A stretch of DNA of 64,000 nucleotides from Clostridium sp. chh4-2. GTDB lineage: Bacteria; Bacillota; Clostridia; Lachnospirales; Lachnospiraceae. Under the pieces are notes generated by a model. The model was not told where the DNA came from and did no database searches. It saw nothing but the letters and a program-made list of their open reading frames with translations. This document shows, one piece after another, positions 25,878 to 35,140 of this stretch. Each line of letters begins with the position of its first letter. The first letter of the stretch is position 1. The stretch covers positions 62,001 to 126,000 of the forward strand of contig NZ_PKUU01000007.1 of the NCBI RefSeq assembly GCF_002899675.1, written 5' to 3'. The position numbers were made by a program, and so were the translations under genes.

Positions 25878-26942
25878 TTAATCCCCTACCTTTACGATCA
25901 CACAGCTGTTCGGCTCGTTAACGCGGATCGGATTCGCACTCATAACAAGAAGCCCTTTTTCATAGTCCACATGGAAAAATGTGATGCTTCCGCTTTCATG
26001 ATTAACCACCGCAATATGCCGGTTGTCCGGAAATACAGCGATATCCTTTGGATAATCCCCGCTGATCGGAAGACAGCAGAGCAGGGAAAGAAGTCCCGTT
26101 TCCTTATCTCTCTTATAAACGCTGACCGTATTGTCGCCGGCATTGCCGCAGTACATGTAGCTCTGATCCCCGTCATTGGAAAAACGCATGGAACATGCTG
26201 CCGTCAGTTCGCTGAGTTTCTTATCTCCCACCGTGGAAATGGTCTGAATCTTTTCAATTACAGGCGTTCTCTCTCCGGTTTCATACGTAAATACTTCGAT
26301 CACATTTTTAAGTTCATACATCAGATAGAAGAACTTGCCATCATCGCTGAAACGGAAACATCTGGGCGCAGACTCCCTCTCACAGCGGATCGCGTCCACC
26401 AAAAACATCCGTCTCTCCTTCTGGTCAAACCGGTAGATCTTAACCTGGTCGATTCCCAGATCAGCCACCATCACATATTTACCGTCCGGAGTAAGGCGGG
26501 TGCAGCTGACATGAGGGCGGAAATTACGCTCTGCCACACTGCCAAGACCCTTATGAAATACGCCGGTCACAATATTTCCCACCGATCCGTCTTTGTTGAG
26601 ATCCAGAATCGTGGCCTTTCCGTCATGATAGCCTGAGACAAAGATGTACTTATCATCCTTATCCGTAGACAGGTGGCATCCTCTCATTCCCTTAATATTA
26701 GCGCTGTTTAATCGGGTAATGCTCCCGTTTTCATGTATCTTAAATGAAACGACTCCTTCATCTGCAATCGAATACAGGGTTTTGCAGTCACTGGATGGAA
26801 TCACATAAGAGGAGTTGTCCACCTCCATCTCACACCGCGGAATAAACACTCCCTTTTCCACATCCACATCGTATACCGTAATTCCCTTTGCCTTTCCTGT
26901 GTAGGAATAGGAGCCTACATAGGCCATGTATTTACCTTTCAT
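25878..26942 (-). CDS. lactonase-family seven-bladed beta-propeller protein
   Basis: The 354-residue protein opens with YVGSYSYTGKAKGITVYDVD and repeats a blade pattern (for example DGKYVMVADLGIDQVKIYRFD, FSDDGKFFYLMYELKNVIEVF and PKDIAVFPDNRHIAVVNHES). This is the 6-phosphogluconolactonase-type propeller family (YbhE/Pgl). The family hydrolyses 6-phosphogluconolactone in some bacteria, but many members are of unknown substrate. GGAGG lies ten bases before the ATG. It has no signal peptide and is presumably cytoplasmic. It precedes aroC by three bases. Confidence 0.85.
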   Translation of the reverse strand: MKGKYMAYVGSYSYTGKAKGITVYDVDVEKGVFIPRCEMEVDNSSYVIPSSDCKTLYSIADEGVVSFKIHENGSITRLNSANIKGMRGCHLSTDKDDKYIFVSGYHDGKATILDLNKDGSVGNIVTGVFHKGLGSVAERNFRPHVSCTRLTPDGKYVMVADLGIDQVKIYRFDQKERRMFLVDAIRCERESAPRCFRFSDDGKFFYLMYELKNVIEVFTYETGERTPVIEKIQTISTVGDKKLSELTAACSMRFSNDGDQSYMYCGNAGDNTVSVYKRDKETGLLSLLCCLPISGDYPKDIAVFPDNRHIAVVNHESGSITFFHVDYEKGLLVMSANPIRVNEPNSCVIVKVGD

Positions 26943-26973
26943 ACTGAAATGTCCTCCTCAAAATACTGCAATT

Positions 26974-27092
26974 TTTAAGTTAAAGATATCATATCACACA
27001 ATCATTGAAAAATCTATTGACAGTACAGGATTTTTCAGTATAATGAATCTTGTCGTTTGTTTATTATTACTAAACTTTAAGTTAAATATATC
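26974..27092 (+). promoter_or_regulatory. pot operon promoter flanked by two operator copies
   Basis: A strong sigma-A-type promoter, TTGACA (27017-27022), 16 bases, TATAAT (27039-27044), lies about 130 bases upstream of the XRE-cupin gene. Two 17-base copies of TTTAAGTTAAA(G/T)ATATC sit on either side of it, at 26974-26990 and 27076-27092, 102 bases apart. Each contains the perfect 11-bp palindrome TTTAAGTTAAA. This is the layout expected for a repressor that loops or blocks the promoter, most simply the XRE-cupin protein encoded just downstream. Confidence 0.75.
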
Positions 27093-27177
27093 GTAATCAT
27101 TCAATGCGTCATAATTATGGGCACAAATCCATTGAACAGTTACGGTATATCCTATAAAAGGTGAGAGGGAGGTATGC

Positions 27178-27711
27178 ATGGATATCGGGGCTAAGGTTAA
27201 AGAACTTCGAACGCTCAAAGGTCTTACCCAGGAAGAACTGGCGGACCGGGCCGAATTATCAAAAGGATTTATCTCACAGTTGGAAAGAGACTTAACATCG
27301 CCATCGATCGCCACCCTGATGGACATCTTACAGTGTCTCGGAACCACCTTGGGAGAATTTTTTAACGAAACTGCCGAGGAACAGATCGTCTTCGGAAAAC
27401 AGGATTATTTTGAAAAATACGATGCTGAATTAAAGAATGAAATCAAGTGGATTATACCCAATGCACAGAAAAATATGATGGAACCGATTATGTTAACATT
27501 AGAGGCGGGCGGTTCCACCTATCCTGACAACCCACATGAAGGGGAAGAATTCGGTTATATTCTTCAGGGAAGCATATCTATCCACATCGGAAGCAAAATA
27601 TATAAAGCAAAACGAGGAGAATCCTTCTATTTTACTCCCGACAAAAAGCATTATCTTACCAGCAAAACCGGCGCTTCGCTGATTTGGGTCAGCTCACCGC
27701 CAAGCTTTTAA
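27178..27711 (+). CDS. XRE-family regulator with cupin domain (polyamine-type)
   Basis: The 177-residue protein has an N-terminal helix-turn-helix (VKELRTLKGLTQEELADRAE, then SKGFISQLERDLTSPSIATL, about 6-50) and a C-terminal cupin_2 barrel (about 105-172, with EFGYILQGSI and GESFYFTPDKKHYL). This is the PuuR-like architecture that often controls polyamine genes. It is followed 24 bases later by potA, so it probably senses spermidine or putrescine and represses the operon and itself. GAGGGAGG lies about six bases before the ATG. Confidence 0.92.
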   Translation: MDIGAKVKELRTLKGLTQEELADRAELSKGFISQLERDLTSPSIATLMDILQCLGTTLGEFFNETAEEQIVFGKQDYFEKYDAELKNEIKWIIPNAQKNMMEPIMLTLEAGGSTYPDNPHEGEEFGYILQGSISIHIGSKIYKAKRGESFYFTPDKKHYLTSKTGASLIWVSSPPSF

Positions 27712-27735
27712 TCACACACTTCAGGAGGATAAACC

Positions 27736-28812
27736 ATGGGTCAGCCATTGATTGATTTAGTAAATATTACGAAAAGTTTCGACGGTACCGTTGTTCTGGA
27801 CGATCTCAATCTGTCAGTTAAAGAAAACGAGTTTGTCACATTATTAGGCCCAAGCGGATGCGGCAAAACCACAACTCTCAGGATCATCGGCGGTTTCGAG
27901 ACTGCCGACACCGGAAAAGTGATTTTTGACGGCCAGGATATCAGCAGGATTCCGCCCAACAAACGCCAGCTGAACACCGTATTTCAGAAATATGCCCTTT
28001 TTACACATATGAACATCGCCGAAAACATCGCGTTCGGCCTTAAAATTAAAAATAAACCAAAAGCTTACATTCAGGATAAGATAAAATACGCGCTGAAACT
28101 TGTGAATTTAGACGGATTTGAAAACCGAAGCGTGGATTCCCTCAGCGGCGGCCAGCAGCAGCGTATCGCCATCGCGCGGGCGATCGTCAACGAGCCCAGA
28201 GTTCTTCTTTTAGACGAACCGTTAGGCGCTCTGGACCTAAAGCTCCGCCAGGATATGCAGTATGAGCTGATCCGTTTGAAAAATGAACTCGGAATCACCT
28301 TTATCTACGTTACCCATGACCAGGAAGAAGCCCTTACCATGTCGGACACCATCGTAGTCATGAACCAGGGCTACATTCAGCAGATGGGTTCGCCGGAACA
28401 GATTTACAATGAACCGGAAAATGCTTTCGTAGCCGATTTCATCGGCGAAAGCAATATCGTTCCCGGCCTGATGCTCCACGATGAACTGGTGGAAATCTTC
28501 GGCGCCAAATTCCCCTGCGTGGACAAAGGATTTGGAAACCGCAAGCCGGTGGACGTGGTAATCCGCCCGGAAGACATCGATCTCGTGGAACCGGAAGCCG
28601 GCACTTTAAAAGGCGTCTGCACCCATTTGATCTTTAAAGGCGTCCATTATGAGATGGAAGTAACCACTCCGGATGGATTTGAATGGCTCGTTCACAGCAC
28701 AGACATGTGCCCGGTTGGAAAAGAAGTTGGTATTCATGTTGATCCGTTTGACATTCAGATCATGAATAAACCGGCTTCCGAAGATGAAGAGGCGGTGGGT
28801 GTGAATGAATAA
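27736..28812 (+). CDS. potA: spermidine/putrescine ABC transporter ATP-binding protein
   Basis: The 358-residue ATPase has Walker [10 protein letters not shown], signature [15 protein letters not shown], Walker [13 protein letters not shown] and switch His [13 protein letters not shown], followed by a TOBE-type C-terminal domain (about 240-345, with [11 protein letters not shown] and [12 protein letters not shown]). That architecture and the neighbours potB, potC and potD identify it as PotA, which powers polyamine import. A conserved AGGAGG is located upstream of the ATG. The stop overlaps the potB start by 8 bases. Confidence 0.95.
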   Translation: MGQPLIDLVNITKSFDGTVVLDDLNLSVKENEFVTLLGPSGCGKTTTLRIIGGFETADTGKVIFDGQDISRIPPNKRQLNTVFQKYALFTHMNIAENIAFGLKIKNKPKAYIQDKIKYALKLVNLDGFENRSVDSLSGGQQQRIAIARAIVNEPRVLLLDEPLGALDLKLRQDMQYELIRLKNELGITFIYVTHDQEEALTMSDTIVVMNQGYIQQMGSPEQIYNEPENAFVADFIGESNIVPGLMLHDELVEIFGAKFPCVDKGFGNRKPVDVVIRPEDIDLVEPEAGTLKGVCTHLIFKGVHYEMEVTTPDGFEWLVHSTDMCPVGKEVGIHVDPFDIQIMNKPASEDEEAVGVNE

Positions 28813-29617
28813 AAAACTGTTAGCAGGACCGTACCTTCTGTGGATGACTGCATTTACCCTCATCCCGCTGGCCCTCATCGTATATTACGGCATGACCGAT
28901 AAAACAGGGGCATTTACCTTGTCCAACATCATCGCCATCACCACCGCAGAGCACGCGAAAGCCCTCTGGCTGTCCCTGGGCTTATCCCTGTTCAGCACCA
29001 TCGTGTGCCTGATCATGGCCTATCCGCTGGCTATGATCCTCAGAAACCGGGGCGTCAATCAGGGAAGTTTCGTGGTATTTATATTCATCCTGCCCATGTG
29101 GATGAATTTCCTGCTGCGCACCCTGGCATGGCAGACACTGCTTGAGAAAAATGGAGTGATCAACGGAATCTTATCCACACTCCATCTTCCCACCCAATCA
29201 CTTATCAACACTCCGGGAGCCATTATCCTGGGCATGGTGTATAACTTCCTGCCGTTTATGGTTCTCCCGATTTACAATGTTCTCTGTAAAATTGATGACA
29301 ACACCATCAACGCGGCAAAGGACCTGGGCGCTAATTCGGTGCAGACATTTTTCCGCATCTGGCTCCCGCTCAGCGTTCCGGGAATCATCAGCGGAATCAC
29401 CATGGTATTCGTTCCCGCGCTGACCACCTTCGTCATCTCCAATTTGCTGGGCGGCAGCAAGATCCTGCTGATCGGCAATGTGATCGAACAGGAATTTACA
29501 AAAGGAAGCAACTGGCATCTGGGCTCCGGCCTTTCCTTAGTGCTTATGGTATTCATCTTAATCAGCATGGCGCTGATCGCCAAATATGATAAAAATGGGG
29601 AGGGGACATCATTCTAA
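28805..29617 (+). CDS. potB: spermidine/putrescine ABC transporter permease PotB
   Basis: The 270-residue permease has six hydrophobic segments and the coupling loop containing [20 protein letters not shown] that docks to PotA. The sequence [26 protein letters not shown] is typical of PotB. It overlaps potA by 8 bases and ends in TAATG with potC, so the three are translated together. Confidence 0.94.
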   Translation: MNKKLLAGPYLLWMTAFTLIPLALIVYYGMTDKTGAFTLSNIIAITTAEHAKALWLSLGLSLFSTIVCLIMAYPLAMILRNRGVNQGSFVVFIFILPMWMNFLLRTLAWQTLLEKNGVINGILSTLHLPTQSLINTPGAIILGMVYNFLPFMVLPIYNVLCKIDDNTINAAKDLGANSVQTFFRIWLPLSVPGIISGITMVFVPALTTFVISNLLGGSKILLIGNVIEQEFTKGSNWHLGSGLSLVLMVFILISMALIAKYDKNGEGTSF

Positions 29618-30420
29618 TGACAAAGATAAGAAGAAACTTACAGAAAATATGGCAGAATTTTTATCTGGCCCTCATATTAATTTTCCTGTACGCCCCCATT
29701 GCAACCATGATGGTGCTGTCCTTTAATAAATCAAAATCCCGAACACAGTGGGGCGGTTTTACCCTGCAGTGGTACACCCAGATGTTCGAAAGCCGCAATA
29801 TCATGGACGCACTTTCCAACACTCTGGTGATCGCCGTGCTCTCCGCGCTGATCGCAACCATAATCGGCACCGTAGCGGCAATTGCGATCAACAGTATGAC
29901 GCGCACACCCAAAACGATCATTATGGGAATCACCAATATTCCCATGCTGAACGCGGAGATCGTAACCGGTATTTCCCTGATGCTGACTTTTATCGCATTC
30001 GGAATATCCCTTGGTTTTAAAACCATTTTGATCTCCCATATAACATTTAACATTCCATACGTTATTCTGAATGTCATGCCAAAATTAAAACAGACCGACC
30101 GCTATACCTATGAAGCCGCCCTGGATCTGGGCGCGGCGCCGCTGCCGGCATTTTTCAAGGTGGTATTCCCGGATATTCTGCCGGGCGTGCTTTCCGGTTT
30201 CCTCATGGCATTCACCATGTCTCTGGATGATTTCATCATCACCCATTTCACCAGAGGCGCGGGAATCAATACCTTATCGACCCTGATTTACAGTGAAGTA
30301 CGGCGCGGAATTAAACCGTCCATGTATTCTCTGTCCACGGTCATTTTCCTGACCGTACTGGTACTGCTGATTATTGTCAACTTTAAATCCAATAACAACA
30401 GCCGCCGCCACACTGCATAG
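29617..30420 (+). CDS. potC: spermidine/putrescine ABC transporter permease PotC
   Basis: The 267-residue permease shows LYAPIATMMVLSFNKSKS at the N-terminus, the coupling loop YEAALDLGAAPLPAFFKVVFP and the PotC-like segment MAFTMSLDDFIITHFTRG. With PotB it forms the membrane channel. Its ATG shares one base with the potB stop. A TPR/LRR protein gene follows within 30 bases, separating it from potD. Confidence 0.94.
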   Translation: MTKIRRNLQKIWQNFYLALILIFLYAPIATMMVLSFNKSKSRTQWGGFTLQWYTQMFESRNIMDALSNTLVIAVLSALIATIIGTVAAIAINSMTRTPKTIIMGITNIPMLNAEIVTGISLMLTFIAFGISLGFKTILISHITFNIPYVILNVMPKLKQTDRYTYEAALDLGAAPLPAFFKVVFPDILPGVLSGFLMAFTMSLDDFIITHFTRGAGINTLSTLIYSEVRRGIKPSMYSLSTVIFLTVLVLLIIVNFKSNNNSRRHTA

Positions 30421-30448
30421 ACCGCTTTCCGAAGGGATGCGAATTATT

Positions 30449-31462
30449 ATGAAAAAACAGCTTAAACTTATCCTATGCCTGTCAGCGGTTCTGCTTGGTA
30501 TTATCTGTGCCGCCCTTATTTTGTTTTTTACCAGTCCAAAACAGCGGCTAGGCAGACAGATGACATTGGGAGCAAAGTATCTGACTGAGAATAATTACGA
30601 AGAGGCGGTTATCGCCTTCACAGCCGCTATCGAAATCGCACCAAGGGCGGCAGAAGCTTATATAGGTCGTGCAGAAGCCTACATGGGCCTGGCCGCTGCC
30701 CCGGAAAACACTTCCACGGCAGGGCCGGAACAATGGTATGCCGATGCAGAGAATGACTATCTGACTGCTCTCTCTATTGATGAATCCATCGGAGAGGCTT
30801 ACTACAAACTGGCCGGCTTATACACAGACCAGAGCCGTTTGGATGACCTTATCCACATTTTAAGAGATGGTTATAACGCTACGGGGGATGAGGGTTTCCG
30901 GAAACAGCTGGATGAACTGGATAAACCGGCCGGAGATGATATCGTCCAATGGAGCGACCCGGTTATGGAAAAAATGGTGCGGGAAGCTATCAATATCGAG
31001 AGCGGCCCGGTTTATGTAAAAGACTTGGACAGTATATGGTCCTTGGATATTCTTGGGGACCGGTACATCTTTATAAGCAAGAGACCTGAAAATAATACCA
31101 CAGAAAGCGAATCCAACAGCAATTGGGGCTATCGCATCCTCTCCCGGGCATCAGCCGGTGACGATAACAGTTGGAAGCTGGAGGCGTTTTTTTCCCTTTC
31201 CGAAGACTCTGAAGAGATCACCGTAAAGGGTAATATCCAAAATATAGATTCTCTCTGGTATTTTCGTGATTTACAGACCGTGCAAATAATAGCCAACCAC
31301 ATTTCCGACGTTTCGGTACTGAAACGCTTGAATCTGATCAGTGCTAATTTCTGGGCTAATGATATCACAGATACCAGTTTACTGGAGCAATATAACGCTT
31401 TCAAACACAATCCCGAACAGTTTGTAGAAATCGGAGATATTATGTCTTCCTCTAAAAATTAA
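30449..31462 (+). CDS. membrane-anchored TPR and LRR-like protein within the pot operon
   Basis: The 337-residue protein begins with one transmembrane helix (LILCLSAVLLGIICAALILFF, about 7-28, possibly an uncleaved signal). Tetratricopeptide repeats follow (ENNYEEAVIAFTAAIEIAPRAAEAYIGRAEAY and a second at about 95-130). Near the C-terminus is an LRR-like stretch with the N-x-I-x-x-x-x-x-L spacing (NIQNIDSLWYFRDL, then ANHISDVSVLKRL). No catalytic motif is seen. It is placed tightly between potC and potD and must be co-transcribed. An alternative ATG at 30437 has no room for a ribosome site. A function in the transporter is possible but unproven; it may instead be an inserted surface protein. 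Confidence 0.75.
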   Translation: MKKQLKLILCLSAVLLGIICAALILFFTSPKQRLGRQMTLGAKYLTENNYEEAVIAFTAAIEIAPRAAEAYIGRAEAYMGLAAAPENTSTAGPEQWYADAENDYLTALSIDESIGEAYYKLAGLYTDQSRLDDLIHILRDGYNATGDEGFRKQLDELDKPAGDDIVQWSDPVMEKMVREAINIESGPVYVKDLDSIWSLDILGDRYIFISKRPENNTTESESNSNWGYRILSRASAGDDNSWKLEAFFSLSEDSEEITVKGNIQNIDSLWYFRDLQTVQIIANHISDVSVLKRLNLISANFWANDITDTSLLEQYNAFKHNPEQFVEIGDIMSSSKN

Positions 31463-31493
31463 AGTCTAACACCACACGAAAGGAACTCTGATT

Positions 31494-32606
31494 ATGAAAA
31501 AGAAAGTATTAGCACTGGCAGCCCTGACCGTTTCTGCTGCCGTAGCCACATTAAGCGGATGCCAAAACAGCGGCTCCGGCAGCAGCGGAAGTAGCGAAGC
31601 AAAGGCCGAAAACAACCAGTTATACGTTTACAACTGGGGCGAATACATTGACGAATCGGTTATTGACATGTTTGAAGAAGAAACCGGAATTAAAGTAATC
31701 TATGACATGTTCGAGACAAATGAAGACATGTACCCGGTAATCGAAGCCGGCGCCGTTACTTACGATGTTGTCTGCCCTTCCGACTACATGATCCAGAAAA
31801 TGATAGAAAATGACCTGCTGGCCGAGATCAACATGGATAACGTGCCCAACATCAAGGAAATTGACCCACAGTACTTAGAAGACTCCAAAAGCTTTGACCC
31901 GGAAAACAAATATTCCGTGCCTTATTGCTGGGGAACCGTAGGAATCCTTTACAACACCTCAAAAGTGGCTCCTGAAGACGTTCCTACCAAATGGTCCGAT
32001 TTATGGAATGACAAATTCAGCGGTGAAATCCTGATGCAGGACAGCGTAAGAGACGCTTTCATGGTAGCGTTAAAATCAAAAGGCTATTCTATGAACAGCA
32101 CCGACGAAGCGGAATTAAAGGAAGCCAAAGACCTTCTGATCCAGCAGAAACCTCTTGTCCAGGCCTATGTAATCGATCAGGTCCGCGATAAGATGATCGG
32201 CGGAGAAGCTGCAATCGGCGTGATCTATTCCGGCGAAATGCTGTTCATTCAGGAACAGGTTGCCGAACTTGGTCTGGATTACGACTTAAATTATGTCATT
32301 CCACAAGAGGGAACAAACGTATGGATTGATTCCTGGGTTATCCCTAAGAATGCAAAGAACAAAGAAAATGCTGAGAAATGGATCGATTTCCTCTGCAGAC
32401 CGGAAATCGCCAAGATGAATTTTGAATACATCACTTATCCTACTCCAAACAAGGGAGCCTTTGATCTCTTAGATCCGGAACTGCAGAATAATAAAGCCAT
32501 CTTCCCGGATAAGAGCGATCTGAATAACTGTGAAGTATTCCAGTATTTAGGAGACGATGTGGACAGCATTTATAATGAGCTTTGGAAAGAAGTTAAATCA
32601 AATTAG
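31494..32606 (+). CDS. potD: spermidine/putrescine-binding lipoprotein
   Basis: The 370-residue solute-binding protein has a lipobox (ATLSGC, Cys23), then NQLYVYNWGEYIDESVIDMFEEE, the usual PotD start in which Trp and Tyr line the polyamine pocket. The segments VCPSDYMIQKMIENDLL and YVIPQEGTNVWIDSWVIPKNAKN are also diagnostic. It captures spermidine or putrescine outside the membrane for PotABC. A good AAAGGA site precedes the ATG. It is the last gene of the operon and is followed by a terminator. Confidence 0.95.
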   Translation: MKKKVLALAALTVSAAVATLSGCQNSGSGSSGSSEAKAENNQLYVYNWGEYIDESVIDMFEEETGIKVIYDMFETNEDMYPVIEAGAVTYDVVCPSDYMIQKMIENDLLAEINMDNVPNIKEIDPQYLEDSKSFDPENKYSVPYCWGTVGILYNTSKVAPEDVPTKWSDLWNDKFSGEILMQDSVRDAFMVALKSKGYSMNSTDEAELKEAKDLLIQQKPLVQAYVIDQVRDKMIGGEAAIGVIYSGEMLFIQEQVAELGLDYDLNYVIPQEGTNVWIDSWVIPKNAKNKENAEKWIDFLCRPEIAKMNFEYITYPTPNKGAFDLLDPELQNNKAIFPDKSDLNNCEVFQYLGDDVDSIYNELWKEVKSN

Positions 32607-32612
32607 ACACAA

Positions 32613-32661
32613 AAGGCAGAGTGATCCGGGGCAAGGAAACGCCCTAGATAAACTCTGCCTT
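32613..32661. terminator. two-way terminator between potD and the LytTR gene
   Basis: The stem AAGGCAGAGT (32613-32622) with ACTCTGCCTT (32652-32661) encloses an inner GGGC/GCCC pairing. It begins seven bases after potD and overlaps the last codons of the convergent LytTR gene, so it probably ends both transcripts. The U-tracts are short on both sides. Confidence 0.65.
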
Positions 32662-33339
32662 ACGTTTAATCTCTCCCCGATACTTTCTCCCTACCGGAAT
32701 CGTAGCCCCGTCTTCCATCACCACGTACCCGGACCGGAATTCACGGACAAACTTTTTATTCACCAGATACCCCCGGTGCACGCGCATAAATCCTTCTTCC
32801 TTTAACTCCTCTTCCAGCTCCATAAGCGAAGCATAGAACCGGTAAACCGCATCTCTCACATGGGCGTATACAACCCGGTTCTCCACAGAGAGAAAGCGTA
32901 TTTCAGAGATCGGAAGCTTCTCCGGCATCTTCTTAATCATCACTTCCAGGCTTGTCAGCCGCTTTTCCTCATATTCTCCGCACGCTCTTAAAAATACCCG
33001 TTCAAACTCATCTTCTGTAAACGGACACTGCAGATAATATGCTCCGGCCTTGGCATATTCCTCCTCACGGCATCCATTTCCATATACCACAAAAATCGCC
33101 CGGCTTCCCATCTCTCCTGCTTTTTTAATAACCTCCGGACAGTCAAAATTGCGGCCGTCCGCCGTCATAAATATATGGTCCGCCTGGCGTGGATTCTTTT
33201 TAATATGCTTCAGCATGGTATTCCTGTATGTAAACGTTATAATCTTTCCTTCAACCTGATACTTTTCCACCGCCTTCTGCAGCCGTTCTGCATAAGCAGC
33301 CTGGTTTGGCGTATCATCATATAAATAAAATGTAACCAT
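32644..33339 (-). CDS. LytTR-type regulator with atypical receiver domain
   Basis: The 231-residue protein has an N-terminal receiver-like domain (about 1-120) and a C-terminal LytTR DNA-binding domain (about 135-228, with EIRFLSVENRVVYAHV and FMRVHRGYLVNKKFVREF). The receiver keeps YDD at 7-9 but its expected phosphorylation site reads IFMTADGRNFD instead of the usual LDIxMP, so phosphorylation is doubtful. There is no partner histidine kinase nearby. A perfect dyad lies in its leader, which suggests autoregulation. Confidence 0.85.
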   Translation of the reverse strand: MVTFYLYDDTPNQAAYAERLQKAVEKYQVEGKIITFTYRNTMLKHIKKNPRQADHIFMTADGRNFDCPEVIKKAGEMGSRAIFVVYGNGCREEEYAKAGAYYLQCPFTEDEFERVFLRACGEYEEKRLTSLEVMIKKMPEKLPISEIRFLSVENRVVYAHVRDAVYRFYASLMELEEELKEEGFMRVHRGYLVNKKFVREFRSGYVVMEDGATIPVGRKYRGEIKRKAEFI

Positions 33340-33358
33340 GATCTTTCCTCACCGCGTC

Positions 33359-33390
33359 TAAAGACAATCATTCATATTGTCTTTATTATA
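33359..33390 (-). promoter_or_regulatory. dyad and -10 element ahead of the LytTR gene
   Basis: A perfect inverted repeat TAAAGACAAT-N7-ATTGTCTTTA (33359-33385) lies about 20 bases upstream of the LytTR start codon and abuts a minus-strand TATAAT (33390-33385). A -35 element at the right spacing is poor. The position at the transcription start suggests an operator. Confidence 0.6.
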
Positions 33391-33462
33391 CACGATTTTC
33401 CGTCTCATGGTTACATTTATTTTCTTTTTCTGCTATTATTTTTTTCTTTGTAATGCAGTCAA

Positions 33463-33954
33463 CTATTTCCAGTCATATTTTGTCAGATGTCCCTGCAGCG
33501 TCATCTTCTCAAACCCATTTTGCCTCAGCGCCTCATATAAAACAATGGCCACCGAATTGGAAAGATTTAACGAGCGGATATCTCCCCACATGGGGATTCT
33601 GACACAGGTTTCCTGGTTTTCCAAAAGGATCTCCTCCGGTATCCCGGCGCTTTCCTTTCCGAACATGATGTAACAGTCCGGCTCATAGCTGACGTCCGAA
33701 TAGACCTGTTTGGACTTAGTGGTTGCCATATAGATCTTGGCTCCCGGATTCCGGTTCAGGAAATCCTGATAATCACAGTAAACCGTAACATCCAGCTTAT
33801 CCCAATAATCCAGTCCGGCCCGTTTCAGCGCCTTTTCATTGATCTTAAAGCCAAGGGGCTCGATCAGGTGAAGCCTTGTTCCGGTTGCAACGCATGTCCT
33901 TCCGATATTGCCGGTATTCGCCGGCATCTCCGGCTCAAATAATACTACATTCAT
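33463..33954 (-). CDS. trmL: tRNA (cytidine(34)-2'-O)-methyltransferase
   Basis: The 163-residue SPOUT methyltransferase has MNVVLFEPEMPANTGNIGRTC, the LIEPLGF motif and the C-terminal knot segments YIMFGKESAGIPEEIL and RIPMWGDIRSLNLSNSVAIVLYEALRQ. It methylates the wobble base of certain leucine tRNAs. The start at 33954 fits the family and follows the aminotransferase gene; an in-frame ATG at 33984 lies inside that gene. It forms an operon with the aminotransferase and the Lrp regulator. Confidence 0.93.
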   Translation of the reverse strand: MNVVLFEPEMPANTGNIGRTCVATGTRLHLIEPLGFKINEKALKRAGLDYWDKLDVTVYCDYQDFLNRNPGAKIYMATTKSKQVYSDVSYEPDCYIMFGKESAGIPEEILLENQETCVRIPMWGDIRSLNLSNSVAIVLYEALRQNGFEKMTLQGHLTKYDWK

Positions 33955-33970
33955 AGCTGTTCTCTTTTCT

Positions 33971-35140
33971 TTATGCTTTTTCATCCAGCCTGCGGATGAA
34001 CCGTTCGATTCTTCCCAAAGCTTCCTTTAAGTTTTTTAATGAGTATGCATAAGAGATACGAAGATATCCCTCTCCGCAGTCGCCGAACGCCGTTCCAGGC
34101 ACAACTGCCACCTTTTCTTCCTGCAAAAGCCGGGTTGCAAACTCATCCGATGTCATGCCGAAACGCTTGATGCTCGGAAATGTGTAAAATGCGCCGTGAG
34201 GTTCGAAACACTCCAGCCCCATCTCCTTAAATGCATGCATCAGATAACGCCGTCTCTGGTCATAAGATTCCCGCATATGAACCACATCCTCATCCCCGTT
34301 GCGGAGTGCGGATACGGCTGCATACTGGCTCGTGGTTGGAGCACACATGATGGCAAACTGGTGGATTTTAACCATCTGTTCCAGAATCTCACGAGGTGCA
34401 GCTGCATAACCCAGCCTCCAGCCTGTCATGGCATATGATTTGGAAAATCCGTTGATTAAGACGGTGCGCTCCTTCATTCCAGGCTCAGCCGCGATGGTGG
34501 CGTGATGGTCTTTATATGTGAGTTCTGAATAAATCTCATCGGAAATGACAAACAAATCCTTTTCAATCACAATTTTGGCGATCTTCTCTATATCGCTTTT
34601 TTCCATGATTGCGCCGGTAGGGTTATTGGGAAACGGCATGATTAAGATCTTGGTCTTATCCGTAATCTTTTCCAGAAGCTTTTCCGGCGTCAGTTTAAAC
34701 TGGTCTTTTTCCTCCAGTTCGATCACAACCGGCACACCGTCTGCAAGCACCGTACAAGGCACATAGGAGACATAACTTGGCTGAGGGATTAAAACCTCAT
34801 CCCCAGGGTTTAACATGGCTCTGAGGGCGATATCGATGGCTTCAGAACCGCCTACGGTCACCATCACCTCGCGGTCAGCGTCATATGTAATCTTGTATTT
34901 TCTGTTCAGATAATTGCAGATTTCCACTTTCAGTTCTTTCAGGCCTGCGTTGGATGTGTAAAAAGTGCGCCCTTTTTCCAGGGAATAGATTCCCTCTTCA
35001 CGGATGTGCCATGGAGTATCGAAATCAGGTTCTCCAACGCCAAGTGAAATTGCGTCTTTCATCTCACTTACAATATCAAAAAATTTACGGATTCCCGAAG
35101 GGGGGATCACTGTTACTTTATCAGCTAATGGATTTCTCAT
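33971..35140 (-). CDS. class I/II pyridoxal-phosphate aminotransferase
   Basis: The 389-residue enzyme has the fold-type I pattern: ISLGVGEPDFDTP near the N-terminus, the PLP-stacking and phosphate residues in PFPNNPTGAIM and SDEIYSELTY, the Schiff-base Lys in NGFSKSYAMTGWRLGY and the carboxylate-binding Arg in GYLRISYAYS. It resembles aspartate/aromatic or PatA-like aminotransferases; the substrate is not fixed by sequence. Its start overlaps the upstream Lrp gene in ATGA, suggesting that an amino acid sensed by that regulator is the substrate. Confidence 0.92.
   Translation of the reverse strand: MRNPLADKVTVIPPSGIRKFFDIVSEMKDAISLGVGEPDFDTPWHIREEGIYSLEKGRTFYTSNAGLKELKVEICNYLNRKYKITYDADREVMVTVGGSEAIDIALRAMLNPGDEVLIPQPSYVSYVPCTVLADGVPVVIELEEKDQFKLTPEKLLEKITDKTKILIMPFPNNPTGAIMEKSDIEKIAKIVIEKDLFVISDEIYSELTYKDHHATIAAEPGMKERTVLINGFSKSYAMTGWRLGYAAAPREILEQMVKIHQFAIMCAPTTSQYAAVSALRNGDEDVVHMRESYDQRRRYLMHAFKEMGLECFEPHGAFYTFPSIKRFGMTSDEFATRLLQEEKVAVVPGTAFGDCGEGYLRISYAYSLKNLKEALGRIERFIRRLDEKA

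Noticed and set aside
25434..26636. 400-codon open frame on the plus strand
   Set aside because: It is antisense to aroC and the lactonase gene, both with clear family motifs, and its translation shows no recognisable domain or ribosome site.
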